Shown: positions 48,394 to 59,128, counted from the first letter of the stretch. The stretch is 64,000 nucleotides of DNA from CAWIOX01 sp963837775 (GCA_963837775.1 CAWIOX010000004.1:1-64000); one strand, 5' to 3'. Program-made: numbers and translations. The notes: generated from the letters alone by a model not told the origin.

Positions 48394-49200
48394 TCAGGAA
48401 TGACAAAGTGACTGGATCATTTCATGCAAGGCAGCGGCAGCCAGCGCCGGAGACTCCATCGGGAACAAGTGCCCGCCAGGGATTTCCCGGAAATGCCGCC
48501 CGACCAGGCGCCGGGTTGCCTGCATGCCAGCCTGGCGGCACTCGACCGAATCGGCCCCGCCGACGAAACCGACCGGCACCGGAAATGCACTGCGCACCAG
48601 GCAGCCGATATGGTGCGGCAAGCTGCGATAGACCGCCGTTTCCGCCTCCCGGGTAAAACGCAAAGTTACTCCTTGCGGATGCGGCACCATGCCGCTTTCG
48701 AGATAATCGTGCAGCACGGCTGGCGACCAGGCGGCAAACGGCTTTTTCGCGGCAAAATGCTGATGCGCCGTCTGCACATCGGGCCAGATATTGCGCCGCC
48801 GCTCGGATAGCAGGGACGGCGGGAATTTCTTGTCCAGCCCGGTCGATTTTGCGATCCGTACCAGCAGCGCGCGCCAGCCGGCGACCACCGGCGAATCGAG
48901 CAATACCACGCAACGCACCAGATCCGGCCTGGCTTTGGCCGCCATCAGGCTCAGCATGCCACCCATCGAATGTCCGACCAGAATCACCGGCTCGCTATAG
49001 CTTGCCGCCAATTCATCGATCAATTCCTGGCGCAACGCACGCCAGCCATTGCGCACCGGATATTTCGGATTGTGCGCATGCAACGCCAGCGCCCGCACAT
49101 CGTAATGCTTGCGTAAATCGTCGAAAAACACGCGATAAGTGCCAGCCGGAAAGCTGTTGGCGTGGGCAAAATGGAGGATTGGCTTGTTCATGGGCATCAT
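48394..49200 (-). CDS. Alpha/beta hydrolase
   Basis: About 269 residues from the ATG at 49200 (ATGs at 49197 and 49191 are alternatives; the frame stays open into comEC, but that part is a shadow). The alpha/beta-hydrolase signature is ILHFAHANSFPAGTYRVFFD at the start, nucleophile elbow GHSMGGMLS, and His in IPGGHLFPME. No signal peptide, so it is probably cytoplasmic. Substrate unknown. It starts 11 bp downstream of the comEC stop and may be the last gene of the lolC-lolD-tatD-comEC unit. Confidence 0.85.
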   Translation of the reverse strand: MMPMNKPILHFAHANSFPAGTYRVFFDDLRKHYDVRALALHAHNPKYPVRNGWRALRQELIDELAASYSEPVILVGHSMGGMLSLMAAKARPDLVRCVVLLDSPVVAGWRALLVRIAKSTGLDKKFPPSLLSERRRNIWPDVQTAHQHFAAKKPFAAWSPAVLHDYLESGMVPHPQGVTLRFTREAETAVYRSLPHHIGCLVRSAFPVPVGFVGGADSVECRQAGMQATRRLVGRHFREIPGGHLFPMESPALAAAALHEMIQSLCHS

Positions 49201-49210
49201 TTCTATGTGG

Positions 49211-51636
49211 TCAGCGACCATACCAGTAACGGGCATGATCTTGTCGATATTCGGAAAACTGCAATCCAGTGCCAAATTGCAATGCAATCGCGCCCGCTTC
49301 ATCGCTACGCAAGCGCGTAATACCCAAATCGCCGTAGCGCTCGAACACTTCCTGCTTCGGATGCCGGTAACGGTTGCGGTAGCCGACCTGAAACAGCGCG
49401 ATCTCCGGCTTAACCGCCGCCAGAAACGGCGCGGTCGATGAAGTGCCGCTGCCGTGATGCGGCGCCAGCAAGACGGTGGCACGCAATTTTTCAGGCTGAC
49501 TTTCCAGCAATTGCGCCTCCTGCTGCGCCTCGATATCGCCCGGCAGCAGCATCGATTGCGTGCCGAGCGTGACTTTCAGGGTGCAACTGCGCGCATTCGG
49601 CTTCAGTGTCAGGTTGTCGTAACTGGCGCTGTCGGGCTGCAGCATCTCGAACTGAACGCCATCCCAGGACCAGGATTGCCCGGCAGCGCAGCGGCGGTGG
49701 CCAGGCGACGCTGCCACGATCGGACTCGTCAATGACAGCGAAGAGGCGACCCAGCCGACCCGCACTTCCTCCAGCACCGACAGTGCGCCGCCCGAGTGAT
49801 CATTGTCGTTATGGGTGACGATCATCCCGTCCAGCGCTGCAATGCCGCGCGCTTTCAGGTAAGGCACGATGACGCGCTCGCCGCCATTCGACTCCGGCGA
49901 ATAATACGGTCCGGTGTCATAGAGCAAGCGATGCCCGTGCGTCTCCAGCAACAGGGCCATGCCCTGCCCGACGTCGAACACAGTCACCCACATTTGCCCT
50001 TCGCCCGGACGGGTCGGCACATTCAATGCCAGCGGCAGCCAGGCAAACCAGCCCAGCCAGCGGCAGGGCCAGCCGGATGGCGCCAGCATCCATAACGTAC
50101 CCAGCAACGCGCACATAAATATCCAGGCCGTTGGCAGCCGGCGCCAGCCACACCGCGCCCGGCCACCCGCTGATCCAGTGCAAGCCGTGCGCCAGAGCCT
50201 CAACCATGCGCATGCGCCAGAATCAGCACCCAGCCGGACAAAGGTGCAGGCAGCACACTGCCCAGCAGCGCCAGCGGCGTCACCACGAAACTGATCAATG
50301 GAATCGCGACCGCATTGGCCAGCGGGCTCACCAGCGAGACCTGCCCGAACAGCAGGATCGTCAGCGGCACCAGGCCCAGCGTCACCACGTATTGGGTATG
50401 CGCGGCGGATTTGAGCGCCTTGGCCCAGCGCGCCCGCGCGACAGCTCGGCATCGGGCTGCAATTGCACCCGCCCCGCCGATGCATACAGGATCATCGCCA
50501 CCGCGCCGAACGAGAGCCAGAAACCCGGCCACAGCACCGCCCACGGATCGAGCACCAGCACCGCCAACAGCGCCAGGCACAGCACATGCGACACGCTCGA
50601 CAAGCGTCCGTACCAGAGCGCGACAGCCACCACCGCCAGCATGTACAAGGTGCGCTGGGCCGGCACCCCGAAACCCGCCAGCAATACATACAGCAACGCG
50701 ACCAGCGCCCCGGTCAGCGCCGCGACCTTCTGCGCCGGCAACAGCAAAGGCAATTGCGCTCGGGTGAAAAACGAGCGCCGCCACAGCGCCAACGCCAGCC
50801 ACGAAAACAGGCCGGCCACCATCGTGATATGCAGGCCGGAGATCGAAATCAGGTGCCCGACGCCGGTGCGGTTGAACACTTTCCAGTCCGATTGACTGAT
50901 CCCGCGCTGGTCGCCGACCACCAGCGCGACGATCACATCCGCATATTGCCGGTCGGGCAAGGCAGCATAGATGCGCTCGCGCAGCCAGTCGCGGCTATGC
51001 TCGACCAGATTGCCGAAAGAAAAGACGAATGGCGTCAGGCGCTGATTTTTCAGCAGCGATTGCGTCGTCTGGCCGCACATAGCCGGTCGCGCGCAGCCCC
51101 TGCTCCAGCAGCCAGACTTCGTAATCGAAACCCATTGGATTGGCATTGCCATGCGGCCGCTGCAGGCGCACGGTCAGTTGCCAGCGCTCGCCGGGCCGGA
51201 CCTCGCCGACCGCCTGCAATTCTTCGGCCCGGAACGCCGAATACCACGACAACGCGATCTTTGCGGGTAGCGACGGCACCATGCCGTCGAGCGGCAACAC
51301 CTGTTCCACCGCCAGATTGAAGCGCACGCCCTGCTCGAAACGGTACGGCAGGCTGTCGATGGTGCCGATCACGGTCACGTCCCGCCCTTCCAGGGCTTTC
51401 GGCAACTCCTGCGCCAGTCGCTGCTGCGCCAGCAAGGCCGACCACCCGATGCCGAGGATGGCACCGCACAGCAGCAACAAGGGAAGTTTTAATGTGCGGC
51501 GCTGAATCCGGCTAACAGGAAAGCACAGTACGAGCGCCGCCACGAGCAACACGCCGCACAGCAATGGCGACGGCAAGACCGGCTGATTTTGCAGCCAGAA
51601 AATGCCGATCACGAAGCCGATGATGGCGCTACGCAT
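49211..51636 (-). CDS. comEC: DNA internalization protein ComEC/Rec2 (frameshifted in this sequence)
   Basis: Inner-membrane channel for uptake of single-stranded DNA in transformation. An N-terminal region with hydrophobic segments and a DUF4131-like part is followed by the competence membrane domain (VVGDQRGISQSDWKVFNRTG, HLISISGLHITMVAG) and a C-terminal metallo-beta-lactamase-like domain (VFDVGQGMALLLETHGHRLL, VTHNDNDHSGGA, LLAPHHGSGTS). Four frame breaks lie near 51048, 50435, 50210 and 50120. Three need one base removed and one needs one added, which fits the length (2,426 nt, 808 codons after repair). Whether the strain is transformable is unknown. Confidence 0.88.
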
Positions 51637-51657
51637 GGTTTTTGGCTGCCCCGGCGG

Positions 51658-51740
51658 CAAAAATATACTCCACTATGTATATTTCAATACCCCAATAAAC
51701 ATATGCGGCAACACCACTGTTTTTAGATATACCCCACCAA
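51658..51740 (-). repeat. Dispersed intergenic repeat, copy 7, between tatD and comEC
   Basis: Minus-strand reading: GGGGTATATCTAAAAACAG, the core TTGCCGCATATGTTTATTGG, then AAATATACATAGTGGAGTAT. The last 20 bases are nearly those of copies 1 and 4. It lies just after the tatD stop, in the same direction, and 22 bp before comEC. Confidence 0.75.
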
Positions 51741-51760
51741 TTCATGATGAATATGGCGGC

Positions 51761-52592
51761 CTAATGCGTCGGCGCGCCGGTCGGCGGCGACTGCGCGGCA
51801 ATCAAGGCAGCCAGCCGCGGCAATGCGGCCAACGCATTCTCCGCCGTCGCCTGCGCCACAGCGGCCAGCGGCAAGTCGCGCAAGCCCGCCAGCACGTCAG
51901 CGATGCGCGGCAACTGCTCCGGGCTGTTGCGCTGCGGATGCAGCCAGACCGGCGCCATGTCGGGCGCATCGGTCTCCAGCACGATCGCAGATAAAGGCAG
52001 GGTGGCCGCCAGACGCCGGATTTGCAGCGCCCGCGGGAATGTCATCGCACCGCCAAAGCCGAGCTTGAAACCCAGCCCGATGAAGGCTTGCGCCTGCTGC
52101 AGGCTGCCGTTGAACGCGTGCGCGATGCCGCCCGGCACCGCAATCCGGCGCAAATGCTTGAGCACCACATCCTGCGAGCGGCGCACATGCAGCAATACCG
52201 GCAAGCCGAAGTCGCGCGCCATTTTCAATTGTTCGCTGTAGAAATACTCCTGCTTGTCGCGCAGCGGACCGTCGCGCAAGCCCTCGATGAAGAAATCCAG
52301 CCCGATTTCGCCGATCGCGACCAGGCGCCGGTCATTCATGCGCCGCCGCCAGCGCCTCTCTTAGCGCGGCCAGATCGGATTCCGCCGCCTGCGGCACATA
52401 CATCGGATGGATGCCGAGCGCATACACGCAGTTCGGCTGCGCATGGGCCAAAGCCGCCACCGCAGCGAAATTCGCCCGCTCGACCGCCGGAATCACGATC
52501 CACGACACCCCTTGCGCAGCAGCCTGCCCGGCAATCACGCCGCCGTCCGGCGCGAACTCGCTCGCATCAAGATGGCAGTGGGTGTCGATCAT
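51761..52592 (-). CDS. tatD: TatD family metal-dependent hydrolase (frameshifted in this sequence)
   Basis: A TIM-barrel metallo-hydrolase of the TatD DNase family. MIDTHCHLDASEF carries the first two metal histidines; VYALGIHPMYVP, AIGEIGLDFF, LPVLLHVRRSQD, GIAHAFNGS and VLETDAPDMAP follow in family order. One break near 52340 between ALAAA and MNDRRLVAIGE is repaired by removing one base, giving 277 codons. It lies between lolD and comEC, a common order. Nuclease activity is inferred from the family. Confidence 0.9.
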
Positions 52593-52604
52593 CGCGCTAT
52601 CCTG

Positions 52605-53321
52605 TCAGTCGGCGTAAGGCTGCAAGCCCTGGTCCGACAGGCGCAGCACGCGGTCGCAATGGCGCGCCAGTTCGATATCGTGGGTGACGATGATGAAAGC
52701 GGTGCCCAGGGTGCGCGACAACTCCAGCATCAGATCGAAAATCTGATGCGCTGTGCCGCGATCGAGATTGCCGGTCGGCTCATCGGCCAGCACGCAAGCA
52801 GGTTGCGTCACCAGCGCACGCGCCAGCGCCACCCGCTGACGTTCGCCGCCCGACAGTTCGCCCGGCACATGCGAGACCCGATGCGCGAGGCCGACCCGCG
52901 CCAGGATCGCCTGCGCGATCTCGCGCGCCTCGTCGCGCTTCATGCGCCGTATCATCAGCGGCATCGCGACGTTATCCAGCGCCGAGAACTCCGGCAGCAA
53001 ATGGTGGAACTGGTAGACGAAACCGAGCGAGGCATTGCGCAAATCGCCGCGCTCCTTCTCGTTCAGGCTGGCAAAATCGCTGCCCAGCAAGCGCACCTGG
53101 CCCGAGGTCGGCGTATCCAGCCCGCCCAGCAGATGCAGCAGAGTCGATTTGCCGGAGCCGGAAGCGCCGACGATGGCGACCCGCTCGCCCCTGAGCACAT
53201 CCAGATCGATGCCGGACAACACATCGACCGAATAGGCGCCCTGCGTGAATTTTTTTGACAAGCCGCGACCTGTCAGTACGACCTCATTCAATAGTTGCTC
53301 CTGATATTCCATTTTATTCAT
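52605..53321 (-). CDS. lolD: Lipoprotein-releasing ABC transporter ATP-binding protein
   Basis: The ATPase of the LolCDE complex that releases lipoproteins from the inner membrane to LolA. Walker A is GASGSGKST, the signature LSGGERQRVALARAL, Walker B CVLADEPTGNLD and the switch His in VTHDIELA. I chose the ATG at 53321 (MNKMEYQEQLL), which overlaps the end of lolC by 8 bp; ATG 53312 is an alternative. The frame remains open further upstream, but only inside lolC. About 238 residues, normal. Confidence 0.95.
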   Translation of the reverse strand: MNKMEYQEQLLNEVVLTGRGLSKKFTQGAYSVDVLSGIDLDVLRGERVAIVGASGSGKSTLLHLLGGLDTPTSGQVRLLGSDFASLNEKERGDLRNASLGFVYQFHHLLPEFSALDNVAMPLMIRRMKRDEAREIAQAILARVGLAHRVSHVPGELSGGERQRVALARALVTQPACVLADEPTGNLDRGTAHQIFDLMLELSRTLGTAFIIVTHDIELARHCDRVLRLSDQGLQPYAD

Positions 53322-54581
53322 AGCGCAAGGCCTCCGCCGGCTTGACGCGCGCGGCGCGCCAGCTTGGATATAGCGTTGCCAGAAAGGCCAGCACCACCGC
53401 AACCATGCCGATGGTGCCGACGTCCGGCCAGCGCAAATCGGACGGCAAGGCGGAAATCAGGTAAATGTCCTTGGGCAGGAACTGCACGCCCAGCAAATGC
53501 TCGATGAACGGCACGATCACATCCACATTCAGCGCCACCACCACCCCCAGCGTGACGCCGATGGCGGTGCCCAGCAAGCCGACCAGCGCGCCCTGGATCA
53601 TGAAAATCTTCATGATCGAGCCCGGCGACGCCCCCAAGCGTGCGCAGGATCGCGATATCGGCCTGCTTGTCGGTGACCGTCATCACCAGCGTCGAGACCA
53701 GATTGAACGCGGCCACCGCGATAATCAGGGTCAGGATGATGAACATCATGCGTTTTTCAGTCTGCACTGCGGCAAACCAGTTGCGATTCTGCTTCGACCA
53801 GTCGCGGATATAGACTTCGCTGGTAAAGATCTTCGACAGGTCCGATGCGACCTGCGGCGCGCGCTGCATATCGCTGATCTTCAGCCGCAGGCCGGACGGC
53901 GACGCCAGCCGGAACATCTTCTGCGCATCGTCGATATGAATGAACGCCAATGAAGAATCGTATTCAAAATGACCGGCCTCGAAAATCCCCGCCACCGTGA
54001 ACTGCTTCAGGCGCGGCAGCACGCCGGCCGGCGTGACCTGCCCTTGCGCAGCGATCAGCGTCACCTTGTCGCCCAATTGCGCATGCAAGCGCGCGCGCCA
54101 GCTCGCCACCCAGCACGATGTTGAACTCGCCCGGCACCAGATTGGTCAGCTTGCCCTGATGAATCTGGCCCGCCACATCGGACACCTTCGGCTCTTCCTG
54201 CGGCAGGATGCCGCGGATCATCACCCCGCGCACCGTGTCGTCGCGTGTCATCATGGCCTGGGCATCGACGTAGGGCGCAGCGCCGATCACTTCCTTGTCC
54301 TGGAATGCTTCCTTGGCGACCAGATGCCAGTCGGGCATCGCACCGGAAGCGTCGAACACCTCGATATGCGACAGCACCGACAGCATCCGGTCGCGCACAT
54401 CCTTCTGGAAACCATTCATCACCGACAGCACCACGATCAGTGCGGCCACGCCCAAGGCAATGCCGGCCATCGAAATCAGCGAAATGAAGGAAATGAAACT
54501 GTTGCGGCCACTGCGCCGCCCGGCACGGGTGTAACGCAGGCCAACTTGCCACTCAAACGGTAGGTTTTTTATGATGCTCAA
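53314..54581 (-). CDS. lolC: Lipoprotein-releasing ABC transporter permease LolC/LolE (frameshifted in this sequence)
   Basis: Membrane permease of the Lol system; a single LolC/E-type gene is seen beside lolD. The start is TTG at 54581 (MSIIKNLPFEWQVGLRYTRA), decided by an AGGAG at 54589-54593. SFISFISLISMAGIALGVAA forms the first membrane segment, then VLSVMNGFQKDVRDRMLSVLSHIE and the periplasmic domain, then three C-terminal segments. Two breaks, near 54093 and in a C5 run at 53631-53635. Removing one base at each gives 422 codons, the normal length. The Lol system is essential, so sequence error is the likely cause. Confidence 0.92.
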
Positions 54582-54593
54582 TGAAATGCTCCT

Positions 54594-54822
54594 AAATGCA
54601 GCCAGCAGTTTGCCATACAATCGATAATCAAAAGAATGCTTCCCGACAAATCAGCTGCGCATGCTTATTTTTTGCGAATCCGCCTTGCTGCTTGCGAAGG
54701 CAAATTCCAGGCACTCCATGCACTACCGGAGCCAGAAAATTCAATCCCGGGAGAATGATTTCAATCCGCTTTCAAATCCAGGCTATCTGCCGGCTTCGGC
54801 CGACATGATCAGGGCGCACTGA
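54594..54822. other. Divergent intergenic region between lolC and the SulP gene
   Basis: About 230 bp expected to hold both promoters. I see no clear hexamers, operator or repeat copy. Confidence 0.35.
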
Positions 54823-56514
54823 ATGCCGGCCGCCTTATCCGACAAAAAGATGGAAACTCGCTACAGTGCAAACCGCCACACGCGCTGGCAAGATGCCGTT
54901 GCTGGCTTGTCGATCGCCGGCTTGCTGCTGCCCGAGGCGATTGCGTATTCGAGCATCGGCAACCTGCCGCCGCAAACCGGCGTGATTGCCTTGTTCGCCG
55001 GACTGATTTGTTACGGCCTGTTCGGCAGCAGCCGGTTTGCCATCGTCACAGCCACCTCATCGTCAGCTGCAGTACTGGCAGCCGCAACCGGCTCGGTCGC
55101 CAATGGCGATACCGGGTTCAGATTCATGCTGGCGATCGGCCTGGTGCTGATTACCGGCCTGTTTTTCCTGCTGGCCGGACTGGCGCGCATGGGCAGCATC
55201 ACCGATTTCATCGCCAAACCGGTGATGCGCGGTTTTGCTTTCGGACTGGCCATAGTCATCATTCTCAAGCAATGCGCCAGCATGGTCGGCGTCCATCCCC
55301 AAAACGGCGACATGATCCGTTTCGTAGCAGGATTGTTCGGCCAGATCGCGCTCTGGAATCCGGTCGGCAGCGCCATCGGCGCAGTCGCCCTGACGCTGCT
55401 GTTTGTGCTTGCTCATTTCAAACGCGTGCCGGGCGGCCTGATCGTGATCCTGCTCGGGATTGCCGCCGGAAAGTGGCTCGACCTGCCGCACTTTGGCGTC
55501 GACCTGGTCGGCGCGATCCATCTGGAACTGTCTGCCCCGACGCTGCCGCCGCTGTCGCGCAGCGAGTGGTTGCGACTGGGCGAACTGGGCTTCGCAATGG
55601 TGATGATCTTGTATGCTGAATCGTATGGCTCCATCCACAGCTTCGCCAAGAAGCACGGCGACCCTGTATTGCCGAACCGGGATTTGCTGGCGCTGGGCGC
55701 AGCCAACCTGGTATCCGGGCTGTTCCACGGCATGCCGGTGGGTGCCGGCTACTCCGCGACTGCCGCCAATGAAGCGGCCGGCGCGACGTCGCGGCTGGCG
55801 GGATGGGTTGCCGCACTGGTGGTTCTGGCCATCGTGCTGACACTGCTGCCCAGCATTGCCTTGCTGCCGGAACCTGTGCTGGCGGCAATCGTGATTCACG
55901 CGGTGAGCCATACTCTGAAGCCGGCGATATTCCGGCCCTACTTTGCCTGGCGCCGCGATCGGCTGCTGATCATCGTCTCGGTAGCTAGCGTGCTGTTGCT
56001 GGGCGTGCTGGATGGCTTGCTGGCCGCTGTCGGAATCAGCCTGCTGCTGATGCTGCAACGGTTTTCAGAGTCCGGCATCTCGGTGCTGGGGCGCCTCGGA
56101 CAAGGTCATGATTTCGTGGATATGGCGCGGCACCCTGAAGCCCGGGCCGTGGATGGCATCATCATCTTGCGCCCCGACGAGCCACTTTTTTTCGCCAATA
56201 CCGAGCGCATACTGAGCCAGGCCCGACAAACCATCCTGGCGGCAGGACCATCTGTACATACTGTCATCCTGAGTCTGGAAGAGTCACCCGATCTGGACAG
56301 TTCCAGCCTGGAAGCGCTGCTGGATTTTTTCAGCTTTGTCACCGCTCAGGGAAGGCACATTCTGTTGGCACGGCTCAAACACCAGGCACACGACATCCTG
56401 CGCCGGATCGTGCCGCCCGACTTGGCGACATCCTCTTTCAGCGGACTCAGCGTGGACGAAGCGGTACGCATCGCGCAATTACACCAGGCATCGAATCAGC
56501 CATCATTCGACTAG
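54823..56514 (+). CDS. SulP family anion transporter with STAS domain
   Basis: A 563-residue inner-membrane anion transporter. The N-terminal signature is WQDAVAGLSIAGLLLPEAIAYSSIGNLPPQTG, followed by about 10-12 membrane segments and NLVSGLFHGMPVGAGYSATAANEAAGA. The cytoplasmic STAS domain (about 440-555) reads VDGIIILRPDEPLFFANTERI and ILSLEESPDLDSSSLEALLDF. SulP proteins move sulfate, bicarbonate, nitrate or dicarboxylates; which one cannot be told. The 3' end overlaps the convergent HPP gene by 12 bp. Confidence 0.92.
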   Translation: MPAALSDKKMETRYSANRHTRWQDAVAGLSIAGLLLPEAIAYSSIGNLPPQTGVIALFAGLICYGLFGSSRFAIVTATSSSAAVLAAATGSVANGDTGFRFMLAIGLVLITGLFFLLAGLARMGSITDFIAKPVMRGFAFGLAIVIILKQCASMVGVHPQNGDMIRFVAGLFGQIALWNPVGSAIGAVALTLLFVLAHFKRVPGGLIVILLGIAAGKWLDLPHFGVDLVGAIHLELSAPTLPPLSRSEWLRLGELGFAMVMILYAESYGSIHSFAKKHGDPVLPNRDLLALGAANLVSGLFHGMPVGAGYSATAANEAAGATSRLAGWVAALVVLAIVLTLLPSIALLPEPVLAAIVIHAVSHTLKPAIFRPYFAWRRDRLLIIVSVASVLLLGVLDGLLAAVGISLLLMLQRFSESGISVLGRLGQGHDFVDMARHPEARAVDGIIILRPDEPLFFANTERILSQARQTILAAGPSVHTVILSLEESPDLDSSSLEALLDFFSFVTAQGRHILLARLKHQAHDILRRIVPPDLATSSFSGLSVDEAVRIAQLHQASNQPSFD

Positions 56515-57684
56515 CGCTGCATCTGCCAACTTTCCACGGTACAGCGCAGCAACCAGATCCGACTGCGTTACCATCCCTGCCAGCCGCCTCTCCGCATCAA
56601 CGATCGGGATATGGTGCAGGCCGGCATCGGACAGCAAAGGCACCAATTCGACAATATGCATGTCGACTGCGGCGGTACGTACCGGCGAACTCATGATCTG
56701 GCCAACCACTTCCGGCCTGTCCGAATGTAGTTTCGTGCTGCGCCGAAGGAATCGGCGCAGCTTCATTTCGAAACCGTCATAAGTATCTAAATTTGCATGT
56801 TTCATGAAATCCACCAGCGTGATGATACCGATCACCCGACGCGCCCTATCGACCACCGGCAATGCCTTGATGCGATGCTGACGCAATAGCAACCAGGCAT
56901 CCTCCAGCAAGGTGCCAAAATCTACCGTCACCAGATCGCGCGACATGATATCGGCACAGGTAATCTGATTGAAACGGCGCCGGTAAGCGTGCATTTCAGC
57001 CTGAAGAAACAAAGTTTCAAGATCATCGCGACTGACATCGAGTACCTGGTTATATTTTGTGAGTACATCATCCAGGTCGGCCGGCGTGAAGCCCAGTCGC
57101 CCACTCGGACTGACATCGGTAGTGCGGTGAATATTGCCGTGATCGATTTGCTGCGAATGCGGATAGCTGCGGCGGGTCGCATTGTTGAATAATATGGCTG
57201 TCAACAGCAGCATCAGAGAATTGAGTCCGACCGGCGACCATACGAACTGATAGCCTTGCGCATGGATCACCGGCCCACCCAGTACGGCAGCAAGCGCGAT
57301 TGCACCGCCGGGCGGATGCAGGCAGCGCAATGAAAACATCGCAGCAATCGCGCCGGCGACTGCTACTGCAGCCGCCAGCGTCGGCTCGCCTATCCAATAA
57401 GCGCAGGTAACGCCAACGGCAGCCGAAATCATGTTGCCGCCGAGGATGGCCCAGGGCTGCGCCAACGGGCTTGCCGGCAAAGCAAACAACAAAACCGCCG
57501 AAGCCCCCATTGGAGCGATCAGCAAAGGCAAGCCGACCGTTTCACCAAGAACAAAATGGCACACGATGCCGGTCAATAGAATACCGACCAGCGCACCACA
57601 ACACGCCCGAAACCGTTCTGTACCATTGACAGCGACACGTCCGGGCATGAATCCGTACAACCAGCGCAATCCTGTTTTTTTCAT
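56503..57684 (-). CDS. HPP family membrane protein with C-terminal CBS pair
   Basis: The N-terminal half (about 20-175) is an HPP transporter-like domain with four to five membrane segments and the motifs LIAPMGASAVLLFALPASPL, PWAILGGN and RCLHPPGGAIALAAV. The C-terminal half carries a CBS pair (ADIMSRDLVTVDFGTLLEDA, RIKALPVVDRARRVIGIITL; IMSSPVRTAAVDM, HIPIVDAERRLAGMVTQSDL). HPP proteins include nitrite transporters of plastids and cyanobacteria. I chose the ATG at 57684, preceded by AGGTGG; ATG 57702 is possible. It is next to hmp/nsrR on the same strand. Confidence 0.9.
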   Translation of the reverse strand: MKKTGLRWLYGFMPGRVAVNGTERFRACCGALVGILLTGIVCHFVLGETVGLPLLIAPMGASAVLLFALPASPLAQPWAILGGNMISAAVGVTCAYWIGEPTLAAAVAVAGAIAAMFSLRCLHPPGGAIALAAVLGGPVIHAQGYQFVWSPVGLNSLMLLLTAILFNNATRRSYPHSQQIDHGNIHRTTDVSPSGRLGFTPADLDDVLTKYNQVLDVSRDDLETLFLQAEMHAYRRRFNQITCADIMSRDLVTVDFGTLLEDAWLLLRQHRIKALPVVDRARRVIGIITLVDFMKHANLDTYDGFEMKLRRFLRRSTKLHSDRPEVVGQIMSSPVRTAAVDMHIVELVPLLSDAGLHHIPIVDAERRLAGMVTQSDLVAALYRGKLADAALVE

Positions 57685-57872
57685 GCGACGCCACCTCTTC
57701 ATGAGCAGGCCAGTCCATGCCTGACCTGCTCAGAACGAAGCAGGGTTAAATTGCATCGCATTATTTGGGTACAACATTGCATAGGCTGCAAACAGCAATC
57801 CATTGATCTGCTCATGTGAATATGGGTTTCTTGCATTAAGGCTGACTTGTCGCTTGGCAGGGCAATGCATGC

Positions 57873-59087
57873 CTATTGCAAATGGCCAATCAGGTCCGGA
57901 CCAAATACTTCGTGCTGAATGCGGTCAGCCGGGATACCGCGCGCAATCAACGCCCTGCGCTGAATTTGCATGAACGGGCTTGGGCCGCACAAGTAGTAAT
58001 GCCCGTCTTGCGGCAGCATCTGGTCCGCCAGCGGCGCCAACTGCAGCAAACCGGCCTGGTCGAAATCGGCGCCTGCCTGATCTTCGGGATCCGGATTTTC
58101 ATAGCAGATATGCGTATCAAGCACCGCATATTGATTATTCAAGGCGGCCAACTCGCTGCGCAATGGATGGTGCCTGCCATTACGCGCCGCGTGCAAAAAA
58201 TTGACGCGACGGGTCGGTGCCGAGTCCAGGCTCGTGTGCAGCATGCTCATCATCGGGGTGACGCCCACACCGGCACTGATCAGGACCAGCGGCGCTTGCG
58301 CCTGTGCATCCATCACGAAATCACCGCAAGGCGGGCCGACCCACAAGGTATCGCCTTCTTGCACCTGGTCATGCATCAAGCCGGACACGATGCCGGCCGG
58401 TTGCTCCGCATTTGCCGTTTCGCGCTTGACGCTGATGCGCCAGTAATCTTTAGCCGGAGAATCGGACAAGCTGTATTGACGCAATTGCCGCAATGACAAT
58501 GCCTCGACATTCATTGCGACGCTGATGTATTGCCCCGGATGGAAAGTCGGCAGCGGCGCGCCATCGGCCGATACCAGATAAAACGAGGTGACATCGGCGC
58601 TTTCCTGCTGCTTGCGCAACACTTTCACTGCACGGCATTGCCCCGGCTCGATATTTTTGGCGGCATACAGGGCCTGTTCTTCTGCAATAAATGCGCCCGC
58701 CAACAAGCCATAAGCCTCACCCCACGCCGCCAGCAGTTCCGGCGTCGCTGCATCACCCAGCGTCTCGGCGATGCCTTCGAGCAGGTATTTACCGACGATA
58801 GGATAGTGCTCGGCGCGGATGCCGATGCTGACATGTTTATGCACGATGCGACTGATAACGGGGGTAAGAGCTTGCTGGTTATCGATGTTGGCAGCATACG
58901 CATACAAGGCACTGGCCAGCGATTGCTGTTGCACGCCGGATTGCTGGTTGCCCATATTGAAAAGATTTTTCAATTCCGGATGGGCGGCAAACATCTTCCG
59001 GTAAAAACAACTTGTAATCGCAGCGCCATGTTCACGCAGCACAGGAACTGAAGCCTCAATCAACACGCGCGCATTTTGAGTAAGCAT
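57873..59087 (-). CDS. hmp: Flavohaemoglobin, nitric oxide dioxygenase
   Basis: Oxidises nitric oxide to nitrate with O2 and NAD(P)H. The globin domain (1-137) has proximal His H85 and distal Tyr Y29 (FYRKMFAAHPELKNLFNMG). The FAD domain (about 150-260) has FHPGQYISVAM and RQYSLSD. The NAD domain (about 265-404) has LISAGVGVTPMMSML and YLCGPSPFMQ. The length of 404 residues is standard. It follows nsrR by 96 bp on the same strand, so NO-responsive control is very likely. Confidence 0.96.
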   Translation of the reverse strand: MLTQNARVLIEASVPVLREHGAAITSCFYRKMFAAHPELKNLFNMGNQQSGVQQQSLASALYAYAANIDNQQALTPVISRIVHKHVSIGIRAEHYPIVGKYLLEGIAETLGDAATPELLAAWGEAYGLLAGAFIAEEQALYAAKNIEPGQCRAVKVLRKQQESADVTSFYLVSADGAPLPTFHPGQYISVAMNVEALSLRQLRQYSLSDSPAKDYWRISVKRETANAEQPAGIVSGLMHDQVQEGDTLWVGPPCGDFVMDAQAQAPLVLISAGVGVTPMMSMLHTSLDSAPTRRVNFLHAARNGRHHPLRSELAALNNQYAVLDTHICYENPDPEDQAGADFDQAGLLQLAPLADQMLPQDGHYYLCGPSPFMQIQRRALIARGIPADRIQHEVFGPDLIGHLQ

Positions 59088-59128
59088 TGTTTTTTCCTAT
59101 TCGTGGTAAGTAAAATACTACAATTAAA

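Noticed and set aside
49201..49482. N-terminal extension of the hydrolase at 48394
   Set aside because: The extra frame overlaps the comEC C-terminus and has shadow composition.
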